From Thermoflexus hugenholtzii JAD2 (GTDB lineage: Bacteria; Chloroflexota; Dehalococcoidia; UBA2979), in NCBI GenBank assembly GCA_945903275.1, contig CAMDNW010000007.1:1-64000 (forward strand): a DNA stretch of 64,000 nucleotides, written 5' to 3'. This document shows positions 29,719 to 40,007 of the stretch, piece after piece. The position numbers were made by a program, and so were the translations under genes. The notes below the pieces were generated by a model that worked only from the letters and a program-made list of their open reading frames with translations, was not told the DNA's origin and ran no database searches. Within the stretch, counting starts at the first letter, position 1; the number at the start of each line of letters is the position of its first letter.

Positions 29719-29774
29719 TGCGCGGAGATCCGCACGACGCGTCCGGATACGGCGCACAGAGGGGGAACTGACTG

Positions 29775-30290
29775 ATGGCAGCACGACAGGCAATGGAAAG
29801 CGCGTTCAAGGCGGCCGACACGCGCCTAGACCGGCTCGCACCGTTGATCGAGGCGTACGGGGACGACCGGCTGCTGGACGACGACGGGAAGTGGAGCGTG
29901 CGTGACGCGCTGGCGCATGTGGCGCTGTCAGCGCGCGTCTCGACTTTTGGGCAGCGAGCGCTCGCGCGGGCACGCGTGGAATCCTCGGCGCCAGCACCCG
30001 CCGCGCCCGGTGCGCCATCGATGGACGACCGGAACCGGCAGGCGGTCGATGCGATAGCGAACAATTCGATCACCGACCTAGTGACGCAAGCGAAGCAAGG
30101 GCACGCCGACTCATGGGAGGATATCCGGGCGATGTCCGACACAGACATAGACACCAAGGTGCCGCCGATGCAGGCAGGCGGTATGACGCAGAGCGTCGGC
30201 GGGATCATCCTGCGCACCCTCGAATACCACGAGGCGGGGCAGATGGAACGCATCGAAGCCGCGCTCAAGATGCACAAGCGCTGGGTATAA
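29775..30290 (+). CDS. DinB-like / maleylpyruvate isomerase N-terminal-like helical bundle protein
   Basis: DDRLLDDDGKWSVRDALAHVA...ARVST...LRTLEYHEAGQMERIEAAL. Confidence 0.7.
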   Translation: MAARQAMESAFKAADTRLDRLAPLIEAYGDDRLLDDDGKWSVRDALAHVALSARVSTFGQRALARARVESSAPAPAAPGAPSMDDRNRQAVDAIANNSITDLVTQAKQGHADSWEDIRAMSDTDIDTKVPPMQAGGMTQSVGGIILRTLEYHEAGQMERIEAALKMHKRWV

Positions 30291-30324
30291 CGCGAGCCTC
30301 GAACGCAGCGGCCGGAGCAAGACG

Positions 30325-30474
30325 ATGCCCTACCGACGCTCACCCGCGCCCGGCCGCTGCCGCCACTGCTTCCGTGAGACACCGCAGGCGTGCACAGCCT
30401 GCGCGCATCCGGTTTGCGAGCAGTGCGAAGAGCGACACGATACGGAGTTCCCGCACAAGACCTACGAGGGCTAA
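30325..30474 (+). CDS. 49-aa Cys-rich zinc-ribbon-like small protein (below ORF-track cutoff)
   Basis: MPYRRSPAPGRCRHCFRETPQACTACAHPVCEQCEERHDTEFPHKTYEG*; three CxxC motifs. Confidence 0.6.
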   Translation: MPYRRSPAPGRCRHCFRETPQACTACAHPVCEQCEERHDTEFPHKTYEG

Positions 30475-30964
30475 TCGCACTCCATCACGGCGAGCACTGG
30501 ATAGCGCGTCCGGATCGCCTGAGCATCACAGTTGATGCAAGCGATTGCGACGACCACGCCGCCTTGCGCCTCAATCAGCGTTGCGGCGGCGCTGATTGAG
30601 GCGCCGGTCTCGACTCACTCGTCGACGAGCAGCACGCGCGTCCCCGGCACGAACGCATCGAGGCGCAGTTCGAGGCTCTTCCACTCGCCGGCGTAGTCGA
30701 CGAACTCGCGGCGGTCGGCGGGCACCGGCAACTTGCCGCCCTTGCGGATCATGAGGAAGCCTTTACTCATGCACGCCGCGATCGCCGCACCGAGCACGAA
30801 GCCGAGCGCATCGAGATCCGTGACTACGTCGTGCGGGTGATCCGCCGCGAGCGCGACAAGGTCATCGACAAGCGCGGCGAACGCCTCGGCGTCCGCGAAG
30901 ATGGGGGCACGTCGCAGCGGTTGCCGGGAGTGCCGTCAGCGATCAGGCCGAGGTATGCGGGCAT
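30471..30964 (-). pseudogene. Adenine phosphoribosyltransferase-like gene with a frameshift and an in-frame TGA
   Basis: MPAYLGLIADGTPGNRCDV / APIFADAEAFAALVDDLVALAADHPHDVVTDLDALGFVLGAAIAACMSKGFLMIRKGGKLP...VLLVDE*VETGASISAAATLIEAQGGVVVAIACINC. Confidence 0.8.
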
Positions 30965-30980
30965 GACACAGGATACGCGG

Positions 30981-31913
30981 CTAGAACCCGGCTCGGCGCA
31001 GCACATCGAGGCCGCTCACAAGCGTCTCGTCGGCCTCGTGCTGGTCGATCTCTAGCGTGAATGTCCTGAAGTGAGGCATGCGGGCGGCGAGTGCGACGAA
31101 GTCCACGTCGCCAGTGCCGGGGGCGCGGTGGTCGGTGAGTTCGCGGACATCGTGCAGGTGCGCGCCGAGCATGCGGGGGCCGACGAGATCGAACCATGCG
31201 CCGATGTCTTCGAGGCCGAGGCGATGGTGCACCTCGCAATGGCCGACATCGTGCCAGTAGCCGGCGACATCGTGTGGGTAGGGGGCGAGCAGGGCGGCTG
31301 TCTCGTGCGCCAGCGGGATCTCTTGGTAGGCGAGGCGCGACTCGATGCCGAGGGCCACGCCGCGCGGCTGAGCATAGGCGACGAGTTCGGCCAGCGAGCG
31401 CGCGGCGGCCTCAATGTAGGGCGGAGCAAGGGCCGCGCGTTCGCGGACAGCCTCGTCGACCGCGCGGGCATACTCGGCGGCGAGCAGGTCGCGCATCGGC
31501 CAGAGGCCGCGCAGGCGGCGCTCGCTGTCGAGCATCGCGTTGCCCACGCTACCGAGGTGCACGACGACGTGCGGCGCGCCAGCCTGTGCGGCGAGATCGA
31601 CCGAGCGCTGCGTGTAGCGGACGGCAAGGGCGCGCTCGGCCTCATCGAGTGAGGCAATGTTGATGTCGCGGTTCCAGCCGGCGCTCGGGTGCTGCTCCAG
31701 CGGGGCGGGGGCGTGGACCGAGGCGACCGGCAGCACGCGGCCACCAAGGATCACGCCGACCATCTGCGCGTCCATCGAGTGATTGATCTCGACCGCGTCG
31801 TAACCGAGTTCCGCCGCGCGCTCCATGAAGGCATGGACATCGCGCTCAAAGCGCGGTTGCATCGCCCACATGGTGCTGAGAGCGAAGCGGGTGCGTGCGT
31901 CAGGAGCGATCAC
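30981..31913 (-). CDS. Sugar phosphate isomerase/epimerase-like TIM barrel (start uncertain, overlaps ispG end)
   Basis: [38 protein letters not shown]...VVVHLGSVG...[16 protein letters not shown]. Confidence 0.8.
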   Translation of the reverse strand: MIAPDARTRFALSTMWAMQPRFERDVHAFMERAAELGYDAVEINHSMDAQMVGVILGGRVLPVASVHAPAPLEQHPSAGWNRDINIASLDEAERALAVRYTQRSVDLAAQAGAPHVVVHLGSVGNAMLDSERRLRGLWPMRDLLAAEYARAVDEAVRERAALAPPYIEAAARSLAELVAYAQPRGVALGIESRLAYQEIPLAHETAALLAPYPHDVAGYWHDVGHCEVHHRLGLEDIGAWFDLVGPRMLGAHLHDVRELTDHRAPGTGDVDFVALAARMPHFRTFTLEIDQHEADETLVSGLDVLRRAGF

Positions 31914-33082
31914 TGGGCGGCGCGCTTTGCCTCGATGAGCGTGTCGAGTTCGGTGCGCAGACGGCCGAGCACGGTGTCGTAGGGGTACGCGCCCAGTTCC
32001 TCGGCGCCACGCTTGAGGTTTACGGCGACGGGGCCGCACCAGAGGCCGAGGTCGGCATCGTCAGTCTCGCCAGGGCCGTTCACGCGGCAGCCCATGATGG
32101 CGATGGTGATGCGGTGCTCGCTGGCGTAGGCGGCCATCTCCTTCACCTGCCGCGCGAGATCGATGAACGCCATGTTCTCGACACGCGAGCAGGAGGGACA
32201 CGAGATGATGTTCAGGCCTTCGCCAAAGTTCGGCGGGACGGAGCGGAAGCGGCCGGCGGCGATGTCCGCGATGATCTCACGACCGGCGGCGATCTCCATG
32301 CCCTTGTCGTCGAAGGGCACGGTGAGGGAGACCCGCACGGTGTCGCCGATGCCCTGTGCGATCAACTGCTCGAAGGCGATGCGCGTCTTGATGACGCCGT
32401 CAGGCGGCATGCCCGCCTCGGTTACGCCGAGGTGCAGCGGGACATCGGGGCGCTGCTCTGCGAAGCGCTGGTTGCCTTCGACGACCTTCTTCCAGTCGGA
32501 GTCCTTCATAGAGACGACGTAGCGGGTGAAGCCGAGTTCATCGAGCATCGCGCAGTGTTCGAGCGCGCTCGCCACCATCGCGCCAACATCGTCGGCGCCA
32601 TACTCGGCAGTCTTCACCGGGTCGACGGAGCCGCAGTTCACGCCGACGCGCAGCGCGATATCGTGCTTCTCAGCGATCTCGGCGAGGAACGCGACCTTGT
32701 CGCGCACCGGCTTGTCGCGCTCGTGGTGGTACAGATGGCCGGGGTTGTAGCGGACTTTGTCGACGTGCGGCGCGACGAGTTCCGCGAGCCGGTAGTTCTC
32801 CTGCAAGTCGACGGACAGCGGGATCGCGAGGTCGCGCGTGCGGGCGCGCACCTCAGCGAGCGCCTCGACATCCTTGCGCGAGTCGACGGCGATGCGGACG
32901 AGGTCGGCGCCGGCGGCGGCGATCAGCGTCACCTGGCGCACGGTGGCCTCGATGTCCTGGGTGCGGGTGGCGGCCATCGACTGCACCGCGATGGGCGCGC
33001 CGCCACCGATGATCAGGCGGCCCACACGCACGGCGCGGGTGCGGTTGCGGGGCTGCGTCTCGACAAGCGTCAGGTCAGGCAT
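31910..33082 (-). CDS. ispG: 4-hydroxy-3-methylbut-2-enyl diphosphate synthase
   Basis: [21 protein letters not shown]...ADLVRIAV...[17 protein letters not shown]...[11 protein letters not shown]. Confidence 0.95.
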   Translation of the reverse strand: MPDLTLVETQPRNRTRAVRVGRLIIGGGAPIAVQSMAATRTQDIEATVRQVTLIAAAGADLVRIAVDSRKDVEALAEVRARTRDLAIPLSVDLQENYRLAELVAPHVDKVRYNPGHLYHHERDKPVRDKVAFLAEIAEKHDIALRVGVNCGSVDPVKTAEYGADDVGAMVASALEHCAMLDELGFTRYVVSMKDSDWKKVVEGNQRFAEQRPDVPLHLGVTEAGMPPDGVIKTRIAFEQLIAQGIGDTVRVSLTVPFDDKGMEIAAGREIIADIAAGRFRSVPPNFGEGLNIISCPSCSRVENMAFIDLARQVKEMAAYASEHRITIAIMGCRVNGPGETDDADLGLWCGPVAVNLKRGAEELGAYPYDTVLGRLRTELDTLIEAKRAAQ

Positions 33083-33127
33083 CGGTGGCTCCTCGCCCGC
33101 AGGATCGCACGAGGCGGGGTGGGGGCG

Positions 33128-33349
33128 CTACCACTGGCGTTCGAGCGCGATGATCCCGATCTGGCGGCTTGTCTTCTGCTGGTAATCGGCGACAAAGGTC
33201 AGGCCGGTCTTTGCCAGTTCGAGCAGGCGGTCGGTCTTGCGGCCGGTGGTCGTGAGCAACACGAGTCGGTCGCTGCCGTTCGCGCGGAAGTCCGCGATCA
33301 CGCGCGCGTTGCGCTCGGCATCCGGGTGATCCACCTGTTCCGAAGTCAT
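33128..33349 (-). pseudogene. Truncated/degenerate fragment resembling N-terminus of F420-dependent (Ddn-type) nitroreductase family
   Basis: ERNARVIADFRANGSDRLVLLTTTGRKTDR then unrelated 30 aa. Confidence 0.35.
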
Positions 33350-33392
33350 CGCGCCGCTCCCACCGCGAGCATCGAGACTGACGCGACGCAGT

Positions 33393-34559
33393 CTAGCGGA
33401 AGAGCGACTCCCCGCTCATGATGCGGCTGATATCGGCGAAAGTCACGGCGATGGCCAGTGCGAGGAACAGCACAAAGCCCACGAGGTGCACCATCGCCTC
33501 TTTCTCGGGCGCGATGCGCCGCCCGCGCCTCGCGACCTCGATCAGCACGAACAGTGCCCGGCCGCCGTCGAGCATGGGCAGCGGGAGCAGGTTCACGATG
33601 CCGAGGTTGATGGAGAGCAGCGCCGCCAGTTCCAGCAGCGGCGAGATGCCGCCCTGCCTCGCGATCTCGCCGGTGGTCTGGGCGATCGCGACGGGGCCGG
33701 CGACCTGCGGGCTGCTGCCGCCGTAGGCCCAGCCGAGGATCTCGTTGCGTGCGAGCACCATCGTGTCCGCGGTGGTACGCAAGCCCAGCGGGAGAGACTC
33801 CCACGGCAGGAGCGCGACGACCTCGGTGAATGGCACTTGCGGCGCGATCTGGATGCCGGTCGGGCCCTGGCCCTCCGGCGGCGCCCAGCGGGGGGTGACG
33901 CGCACTGTCATGTCATCGCTGCCACGCCGGATCAGCATGGGGGTCTCGCCGCCCATGTTGATGCGGATGAGGCGGCCAGCCTCCAGCACATTCTTCGCGT
34001 CGCGCCCGCCGATGGCGAGGATGACATCGCCCACCTGCAGACCCGCCTGTGCCGCCGGAGATTCAGGTGCGACGGTGGACACCACGGCGCGACCGACCAT
34101 CTCCTCGTGCGGGATGGTGAAGGCGAAGGCGAAGAGCGCCACCGGCAGCACGAGGTTAATCGCGGAGCCAGCCACCATGACGATCAGCCGCTGCCACGCG
34201 GGCTTCGAGGCCAGCGAGCGCGGGTGCGTCGGGTCTTCTTCGCCCAGCAGCCGTACGAAGCCGCCGAGCGGCAGCCAGTTGATGGTGTACTCGGTCTCGC
34301 CGAACTTCTTGCCCCAGACGCGCGGCGGGAAACCGACGCCGAACTCCAGTACGTGCACGCCGAACATCTTGGCGGTGATGAAGTGCGCCAGTTCGTGGGC
34401 CACCACGAGGCTGACGAGGATCACGATGAAGATCAGCGCCGACTGTAAGGCGCTGCGCGCGAACATTGCGGCGAGCGCCAATGAGACCAGTACGGTCAGG
34501 ACGGTGCTCATGGTGCGCATGAGCGACGGCTTCGGCTGCTCGGGCTGCGGCTCGTGGTC
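33393..34559 (-). CDS. rseP: Site-2 protease family M50 (RseP-like) with PDZ
   Basis: VVAHELAHFITAKMFGVHVLEFGVGFPP...AGLQVGDVILAIGG...LLPLPMLDGGRALFVLIE. Confidence 0.93.
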   Translation of the reverse strand, partial: DHEPQPEQPKPSLMRTMSTVLTVLVSLALAAMFARSALQSALIFIVILVSLVVAHELAHFITAKMFGVHVLEFGVGFPPRVWGKKFGETEYTINWLPLGGFVRLLGEEDPTHPRSLASKPAWQRLIVMVAGSAINLVLPVALFAFAFTIPHEEMVGRAVVSTVAPESPAAQAGLQVGDVILAIGGRDAKNVLEAGRLIRINMGGETPMLIRRGSDDMTVRVTPRWAPPEGQGPTGIQIAPQVPFTEVVALLPWESLPLGLRTTADTMVLARNEILGWAYGGSSPQVAGPVAIAQTTGEIARQGGISPLLELAALLSINLGIVNLLPLPMLDGGRALFVLIEVARRGRRIAPEKEAMVHLVGFVLFLALAIAVTFADISRIMSGESLFR

Positions 34560-34570
34560 GGCGTACTGGT

Positions 34571-35755
34571 TCACGGCATTCCTGCTTTCACTGCGGTTTC
34601 GACGTACGCGCGGCCCCACGACTCTGCCGCCAGCAGGTCGTCGAGGCGTGGCTCGCGTACGGGCGTGTGTTCATCCAGGACTCGTTCCAGCAGCCGCGCG
34701 ATCTCGGTGAACCGGATGCGGCCGCTGAGGAAGTGTTCCACCGCCAGTTCGTCCGCGCCGGAGAGCGCCGCCGCAGTGGTGTCGTCGCGGCGACCGGCCT
34801 CGAGCGCCACGCGCAGGGCGGGGTACTTCGCGGCGTCCACCGCGGCGAAGTGCATCGCGCCGCGCGCCGCGAGATCGAGCGGCGCGATGGTTGCGGCGTC
34901 AGCGCGCTCGGGGTAGGTCAGCGCGCACTGAATCGGGAGACGCATGTCCGGCTCGCCGAGTTGCGCTTTCACGGAGCCGTCGGTGAAGGTCACGAGGGAG
35001 TGCACCACGCTTTCGCGGTGCTGCAAGACATCGATGCGATCCACCGGCACATCGAACAGCCAGCGCGCCTCGATGGCTTCCATGCCTTTGTTGAAGAGCG
35101 TCGCGCTGTCGATGGTGACCTTCGGGCCCATGCGCCAGGTCGGGTGCTGGAGCGCCTCGGCGGGCGTCACTGTCTCCAGCCTCGTAAGGTCGTAGTCGCG
35201 GAACGCGCCGCCCGAGGCGGTGAGGGTGATGCGCGCGACCGAGGCGGAAGATTCGCCCCAGAGGCACTGCCAGATCGCGGAGTGCTCAGAGTCCACCGGG
35301 CGGAGCGAGCCACCGGCGGCCAGCAACTCACGCACGGCGTGGCCGCCGATCACCAGCACCTCTTTATTGGCGAGCGCGACGGCCTTCCCTGCGGCGAGTG
35401 CGGCGAGCGCGGGTTCGAGGCCCGCGCGGCCACTCGTAGCCAGCAGTACGACATCGACATCGGGGCGCGCGGCGATCTGTTCCATCGGCTGCCAGGCGTC
35501 GCGGCCGACCTCGGAGGCGAGTTGCGCGGCTTGCGGGCCGGGTTGCGCCCAGACGGCGGCGGGGCGGAACTCGGCGACCTGTTCGCGCAGGCGGGCGACG
35601 TTGTTACCGGCGGTGAGTGCGACCACACGGAAGCGGCCGGGAAGCGCGCGCACGACATCAAGCGCCTGTTCACCGACCGACCCGGTCGCACCGAGGATCG
35701 CAAGATTGATTACTGAGGTATGCGCGTTGACCACGTCAGTAACCAGTATAAACAT
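34571..35755 (-). CDS. dxr: 1-deoxy-D-xylulose-5-phosphate reductoisomerase
   Basis: LAILGATGSVGEQALDVVRALPGRF...LANKEVLVIGG...PVDSEHSAIWQCL. Confidence 0.96.
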   Translation of the reverse strand: MFILVTDVVNAHTSVINLAILGATGSVGEQALDVVRALPGRFRVVALTAGNNVARLREQVAEFRPAAVWAQPGPQAAQLASEVGRDAWQPMEQIAARPDVDVVLLATSGRAGLEPALAALAAGKAVALANKEVLVIGGHAVRELLAAGGSLRPVDSEHSAIWQCLWGESSASVARITLTASGGAFRDYDLTRLETVTPAEALQHPTWRMGPKVTIDSATLFNKGMEAIEARWLFDVPVDRIDVLQHRESVVHSLVTFTDGSVKAQLGEPDMRLPIQCALTYPERADAATIAPLDLAARGAMHFAAVDAAKYPALRVALEAGRRDDTTAAALSGADELAVEHFLSGRIRFTEIARLLERVLDEHTPVREPRLDDLLAAESWGRAYVETAVKAGMP

Positions 35756-36513
35756 GGCCCGACCAGCAGCAGCGAATCGAGCCGGTCGAGTAGCCCGCCG
35801 TGTCCTGGCAACACATTCGACATATCTTTCACGCCGATGCGCCGCTTCAGCGCGGATTCGAGGAAGTCGCCCACGATTCCCGCGAATGGCAGCAACACGG
35901 CCATCGCCGCGAGCCACACCCAGCCCGGCGAGATACCGAGGCTCCACGGCAACGCGACTGCCATGAGACCGCCCGCGAGCATCCCGCCGGCGAAGCCTTC
36001 CCACGTTTTGCCCGGCGATATCGCGCGCCAGAGGATGTGCCGCCCGATCAACTTCCCAGTCGCGTATGCGCCGGTGTCCGTGGCGAAGGTCACCGCGAGC
36101 ATGACAACCACCCATTGCGTGCCGAAGCTGGCGCGCAGCAGCAGCCAGTGCGCGCTGAGCGCACCAACGTAGAGCACCGCGCCGAGCCACCACGCACCCT
36201 CAGGGGTCGCCTCGGCGGGGCCGGACCAGAGCATGAGCACGAGGGCGAGCACGGTCACGGCGATCAGCGCAAGCGGCAGCCACTCGGGGGCGGCCTCGAC
36301 GGTGCGGAGGGTCGCGGCGAGTAGCGCGGCCATCACACCGCCCGCGACGGCGCTTGTGCGCGACGGCTCGTGTGGCGTGGTGAGGATGAACTCGGCGGTG
36401 CCGGCGGCGATCACGAGCGTCACCACAGCGGCGAAGAGTTGCTCGGGCAGGAACAGCAGCCCCGCGAGCAGCGGCAGCCCTACCGCCGCGACCACGAGGC
36501 GTTGCGCGAGCAT
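35710..36513 (-). CDS. cdsA: Phosphatidate cytidylyltransferase
   Basis: TFATDTGAYATGKLIGRHILWRAISPGKTWEGFAGGMLAG...KRRIGVKDMSNVLPGHGGLLDRLDSLL. Confidence 0.95.
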   Translation of the reverse strand: MLAQRLVVAAVGLPLLAGLLFLPEQLFAAVVTLVIAAGTAEFILTTPHEPSRTSAVAGGVMAALLAATLRTVEAAPEWLPLALIAVTVLALVLMLWSGPAEATPEGAWWLGAVLYVGALSAHWLLLRASFGTQWVVVMLAVTFATDTGAYATGKLIGRHILWRAISPGKTWEGFAGGMLAGGLMAVALPWSLGISPGWVWLAAMAVLLPFAGIVGDFLESALKRRIGVKDMSNVLPGHGGLLDRLDSLLLVGPCLYWLLTWSTRIPQ

Positions 36514-36518
36514 CGGGG

Positions 36519-37295
36519 TTACACAGCGTCCGTGCCGACATCCTCCGGAACCAGCCCGAACCGGCGGCACCGGCGGCTGTATTCGAGGAGTGCGGCGTCC
36601 ACCTCGGCCACGCCGAAGTCGGGCCAGTAGGCCGTAGTGAAGTGGTACTCGCAGTAGGCAGCCTGCCAGACGAGGAAGTTGGAGATGCGGTGCTCGCCGC
36701 CGGTGCGGATCAGTAGGTCTGGGTCGGGAAGGCCGACGGTGCAGAGACGGGCGGCGATGGCCTCCTCGGTGACTGCTTCGGGCGTCACACCTTCTGCGAC
36801 GAGTTGGCGCACAGCGGCCACGATGTCTGCGCGGCCGCCGTAGTTGAAGGCGAGGTTCACGGTCATGCGGTCGTTGCCGGCGGTGCGCTCCACCGCCATA
36901 CGAATCTTCTTTTGCAGCACCTTCGGTAATTGTTCGAGGTCACCGATGTGACAGAGACGCACACCGGCGTCCTCGAACACATGCAGGTCGCGGTCGATGA
37001 CGCGGCCGGCGAGGCGCAGGATCGCCTCGACTTCCGCGCGCGGGCGTCCCCAGTTCTCGGTGGAGAACGCGAAGAGGGTCAGCACGCGCACGCCGTGCTC
37101 GCCGAAGCGCTCGATCACCGGGCGGAGGTTCTCGGCTCCGGCGCGGTGGCCGTCCTGCCTAGACAGCCCGCGCGACTGCGCCCAACGGCCGTTGCCGTCC
37201 ATGATGATCGCGACGTGCTCCGGCAGCGTGTGGACACGCGGAAGCGGAGAAGTAGCGACAGCGGTTACTACCACACGGGCCTCGGCTGCGAGCAC
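36519..37295 (-). CDS. uppS: Isoprenyl transferase (undecaprenyl diphosphate synthase-like)
   Basis: EHVAIIMDGNGRWAQSRGLSRQDGHRAGAENLRPV...LLIRTGGEHRISNFLVWQAAYCEYHFT. Confidence 0.96.
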   Translation of the reverse strand: MLAAEARVVVTAVATSPLPRVHTLPEHVAIIMDGNGRWAQSRGLSRQDGHRAGAENLRPVIERFGEHGVRVLTLFAFSTENWGRPRAEVEAILRLAGRVIDRDLHVFEDAGVRLCHIGDLEQLPKVLQKKIRMAVERTAGNDRMTVNLAFNYGGRADIVAAVRQLVAEGVTPEAVTEEAIAARLCTVGLPDPDLLIRTGGEHRISNFLVWQAAYCEYHFTTAYWPDFGVAEVDAALLEYSRRCRRFGLVPEDVGTDAV

Positions 37296-37313
37296 GCTGC
37301 GGTGGATGCCTGC

Positions 37314-37872
37314 CTATACATCCATCAGTTCTTTCTCTTTGAGGCGCGACCAGCCATCGATCTGGTCAATGTGCGCGTGCGTCAGTTTCTCGATCTCTTC
37401 CTGGGCTTTGTGCTCGTCGTCTTCGGTCACTTCACCGGTCTTGAGCCCTTTGCGCAGTTCGTCGACCGCGTGGCGGCGCACATTGCGGATCGCGATGCGC
37501 GACTCCTCGGCCTTCTGGTTGACCTGTTTCACCAGGTCTTTGCGGCGCTGCTCGGTGAGCGGCGGGATGGGCAAGCGGATGATGTTGCCATCGTTCGACG
37601 GGTTGATGCCGAGGTCGCTCGTCTGGATCGCCTTCATGATCGAGTTCAACGCGCCCTTGTCCCAGGGCGTCACGGTGATCAACTGCGCTTCCGGCGCGGA
37701 AAGCGTCGCCAGTTGGTTGAGCGGCATGGCTTGCCCGTAGTGCGTGACGTGCAGATGTTCCACAAGCGCGGTGTTCGCGCGGCCCGTGCGCACGGAATCG
37801 AGGTTGTGCCGGAACGCCTGCACCGCCTTGTCCATGCGGTCGTCTGCGTCGAGGAGGATCTCTTCCGTCATC
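37314..37872 (-). CDS. frr: Ribosome recycling factor
   Basis: MTEEILLDADDRMDKAVQAFRHNLDSVRTGRANTALVEHLHV. Confidence 0.95.
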
Positions 37873-38011
37873 GCACGTCCTCCGCCCCCAAGGCCCTGCC
37901 CGAACGGCCGCCATGCTCGCGGCCCATCGCGACGATACCCCAGCAGCACCGCGCTATCGAGCGGAGACATTGAGGCGGCCTTAGCGATCGAGGCCACCTC
38001 GCGTCTTGCCG

Positions 38012-38515
38012 TTATGACTGGCCGAGTTCGAAGCGGGAGTAGCGGGCGACCCGGATGTTCTCACCGGTCTGGGCGATCACGTCTAGGATCAACTGCTCGA
38101 TCGTCCGCCCGCTGTCCTTGATGAAGGACTGGGACAGCAGCGCGTTCGACTTCGGGTCGCCGACAGCGTCGGCGGGCACTTCCTCGGCGGTCAGCGCCAG
38201 CGGGTTCATGGCCGCGACCTGCATCGCGATGTCGCGTGCGAGCGCGCGGAAGGTGTCCGTGCGTGCGACGAAGTCGGTCTCGCACTGCAACTCCACGAGC
38301 GCGCCGATGCGGCCCTGCCCGTGGATGTAGGACTCCACGACGCCCTGACCGGTCTCGCGGTCGGAGCGCTTTGCCGCGGAGGCGATGCCCTTCTCGCGCA
38401 GGATGCCCTTTGCCTTGTCGAAGTTTCCGCCAGCCTCGTCCAGCGCGCGCTTGGCGTCCATCACCCCTGCGCCGGTCTGCTCGCGCAGGCGGCGCACGTC
38501 GTCCACTGTGACCAC
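38012..38515 (-). CDS. tsf: Elongation factor Ts (short form)
   Basis: VDDVRRLREQTGAGVMDAKRALDEAGGNFDKAKGILREKG; GTG start. Confidence 0.94.
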   Translation of the reverse strand: MVTVDDVRRLREQTGAGVMDAKRALDEAGGNFDKAKGILREKGIASAAKRSDRETGQGVVESYIHGQGRIGALVELQCETDFVARTDTFRALARDIAMQVAAMNPLALTAEEVPADAVGDPKSNALLSQSFIKDSGRTIEQLILDVIAQTGENIRVARYSRFELGQS

Positions 38516-38592
38516 GGCCCTATCTCCTCGGCTACCGGCGCGCGCCTCGTGCGAGGCCGCGCGCCGCGCGTGTATGTACGTTGGAACTACGT

Positions 38593-39342
38593 CTACTCGG
38601 CGGGCATCCCCGCAGCAATCTCGACCGCTGCAACGGCCGCTGCTTCCTTCTCGACCTCGCCGTAGGCCATGCCTTCGAGGACGGCGTCGGCGATGCGGCC
38701 AGCGAGCAACTGGATCGAGCGGATCGCGTCGTCGTTGGCGGGGATGGGGAAGTCGATCTTGTCCGGGTTGGCGTCCGTGTCGCACATGGCGACGATCGGA
38801 ATCTTCAGCGAGTTCGCCTCTTGCACCGCGTTCGTCTCGATGGTGGGGTCGACGATGAAAAGCATGCCGGGCACGCGCTCCATGTCACGCATGCCGCCGA
38901 AGGAGCGCTGCATGCGCTCGAACTCCTTGGCGAGCAGGAGGCGCTCCTTCTTGGTCAGGCGGCCGTCGTCCATTGACGAGCGCGACTCGAGTTCCTTGAA
39001 GTAGGCGATGCGCTTGGCGATGGTCGACCAGTTGGAGAGCGTGCCACCGAGCCAGCGCGTGTTCACGTAGGGCATCCCGCAGCGATCCGCCTCCTGGCGG
39101 AGCACTTCGCGAGCCTGCTTCTTGGTGCCGACGAACAGCACTTGTTGGCCGGCGGACGAGACCGCGCGCACCTGCTGGAGCGCCGCGTCGAGCAGCGGTA
39201 CAGTCTTGGCAAGGTCGAGAATGTGGATGCCATGCCGCTCCGTAAAGATGTACGGACGCATGTGCGGGTTCCAGCGCCGGGTCTGATGTCCAAAGTGGAC
39301 ACCCGCCTCCAGCATCTGCCGCATCGTTACACCAGCTGCCAT
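38593..39342 (-). CDS. rpsB: 30S ribosomal protein S2
   Basis: TMRQMLEAGVHFGHQTRRWNPHMRPYIFTERHGIHILDLAKT. Confidence 0.97.
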   Translation of the reverse strand: MAAGVTMRQMLEAGVHFGHQTRRWNPHMRPYIFTERHGIHILDLAKTVPLLDAALQQVRAVSSAGQQVLFVGTKKQAREVLRQEADRCGMPYVNTRWLGGTLSNWSTIAKRIAYFKELESRSSMDDGRLTKKERLLLAKEFERMQRSFGGMRDMERVPGMLFIVDPTIETNAVQEANSLKIPIVAMCDTDANPDKIDFPIPANDDAIRSIQLLAGRIADAVLEGMAYGEVEKEAAAVAAVEIAAGMPAE

Positions 39343-39626
39343 ACCCATCTCCTTCTACGGGTCCATAGCCCGCTGACCACCCGCGATGCGGGCAGCCCAT
39401 CTCCCGCGCCGATCCCCGAAGGGCCGCCACGAGGCGTTCCCGGCACTCGAACATTGCGCTCGTGTGGGGGCGATGAGTATATCGCCGCGCCTCGCGTCCA
39501 GACCAGCCTCGTGATCTGGCCCGTTGCCCGCCCCGGACGACCGCGCCTACACTGCACGCGACGCAATGATCCCGGCACGCCGCCCCCGAACATTCGAGGT
39601 GGCCGCTACCGCCCGAGGAGGCCCTC

Positions 39627-39986
39627 GTGCCGCTGTACGACTACCAGTGCGAGGTGGGGCACCGCTACGAGAAGCGGGAGCCCTTCGGCTCGCCAGCCCA
39701 GCAGCCCTGCGACACGTGCGGCAAGCCCGCCCGCCGCCTGCTGAACGTACCCCCGATCGTCTTCAAGGGTTCCGGCTGGTACGTCACCGACAGCCAGCGC
39801 ACCATGCGCGGCGCCGTGGGCATGGAGCGCGACGGCGGCCCCGCCGACGACGATGGCGACTCTGGCTCCGATTCGGATTCCGGCACTACTGAAGCGGCTG
39901 AAAAGCCCGCAGCCAAGAAGAAGCCCGCGGCGAAGGCGAAGACCACGCGCGCGCCGAAGGCCAAATCCGCCTCCGCTGACGACTAG
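39627..39986 (+). CDS. FmdB-family zinc ribbon protein with Lys/Ala-rich tail
   Basis: MPLYDYQCEVGHRYEKREPFGSPAQQPCDTCGKPARRLL. Confidence 0.88.
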   Translation: MPLYDYQCEVGHRYEKREPFGSPAQQPCDTCGKPARRLLNVPPIVFKGSGWYVTDSQRTMRGAVGMERDGGPADDDGDSGSDSDSGTTEAAEKPAAKKKPAAKAKTTRAPKAKSASADD

Positions 39987-40007
39987 CCGGCCGGAGTCGC
40001 GAGACCC

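Noticed and set aside
30471-30964. TGA read as Trp (recoding), since TGA appears at Trp positions in two genes (30471 locus and 26678 locus)
   Set aside because: Both loci also have frameshifts, many intact genes here end in TGA, and prfB (RF2) is present with a TGA-dependent frameshift. Decay by G-to-A change is simpler.
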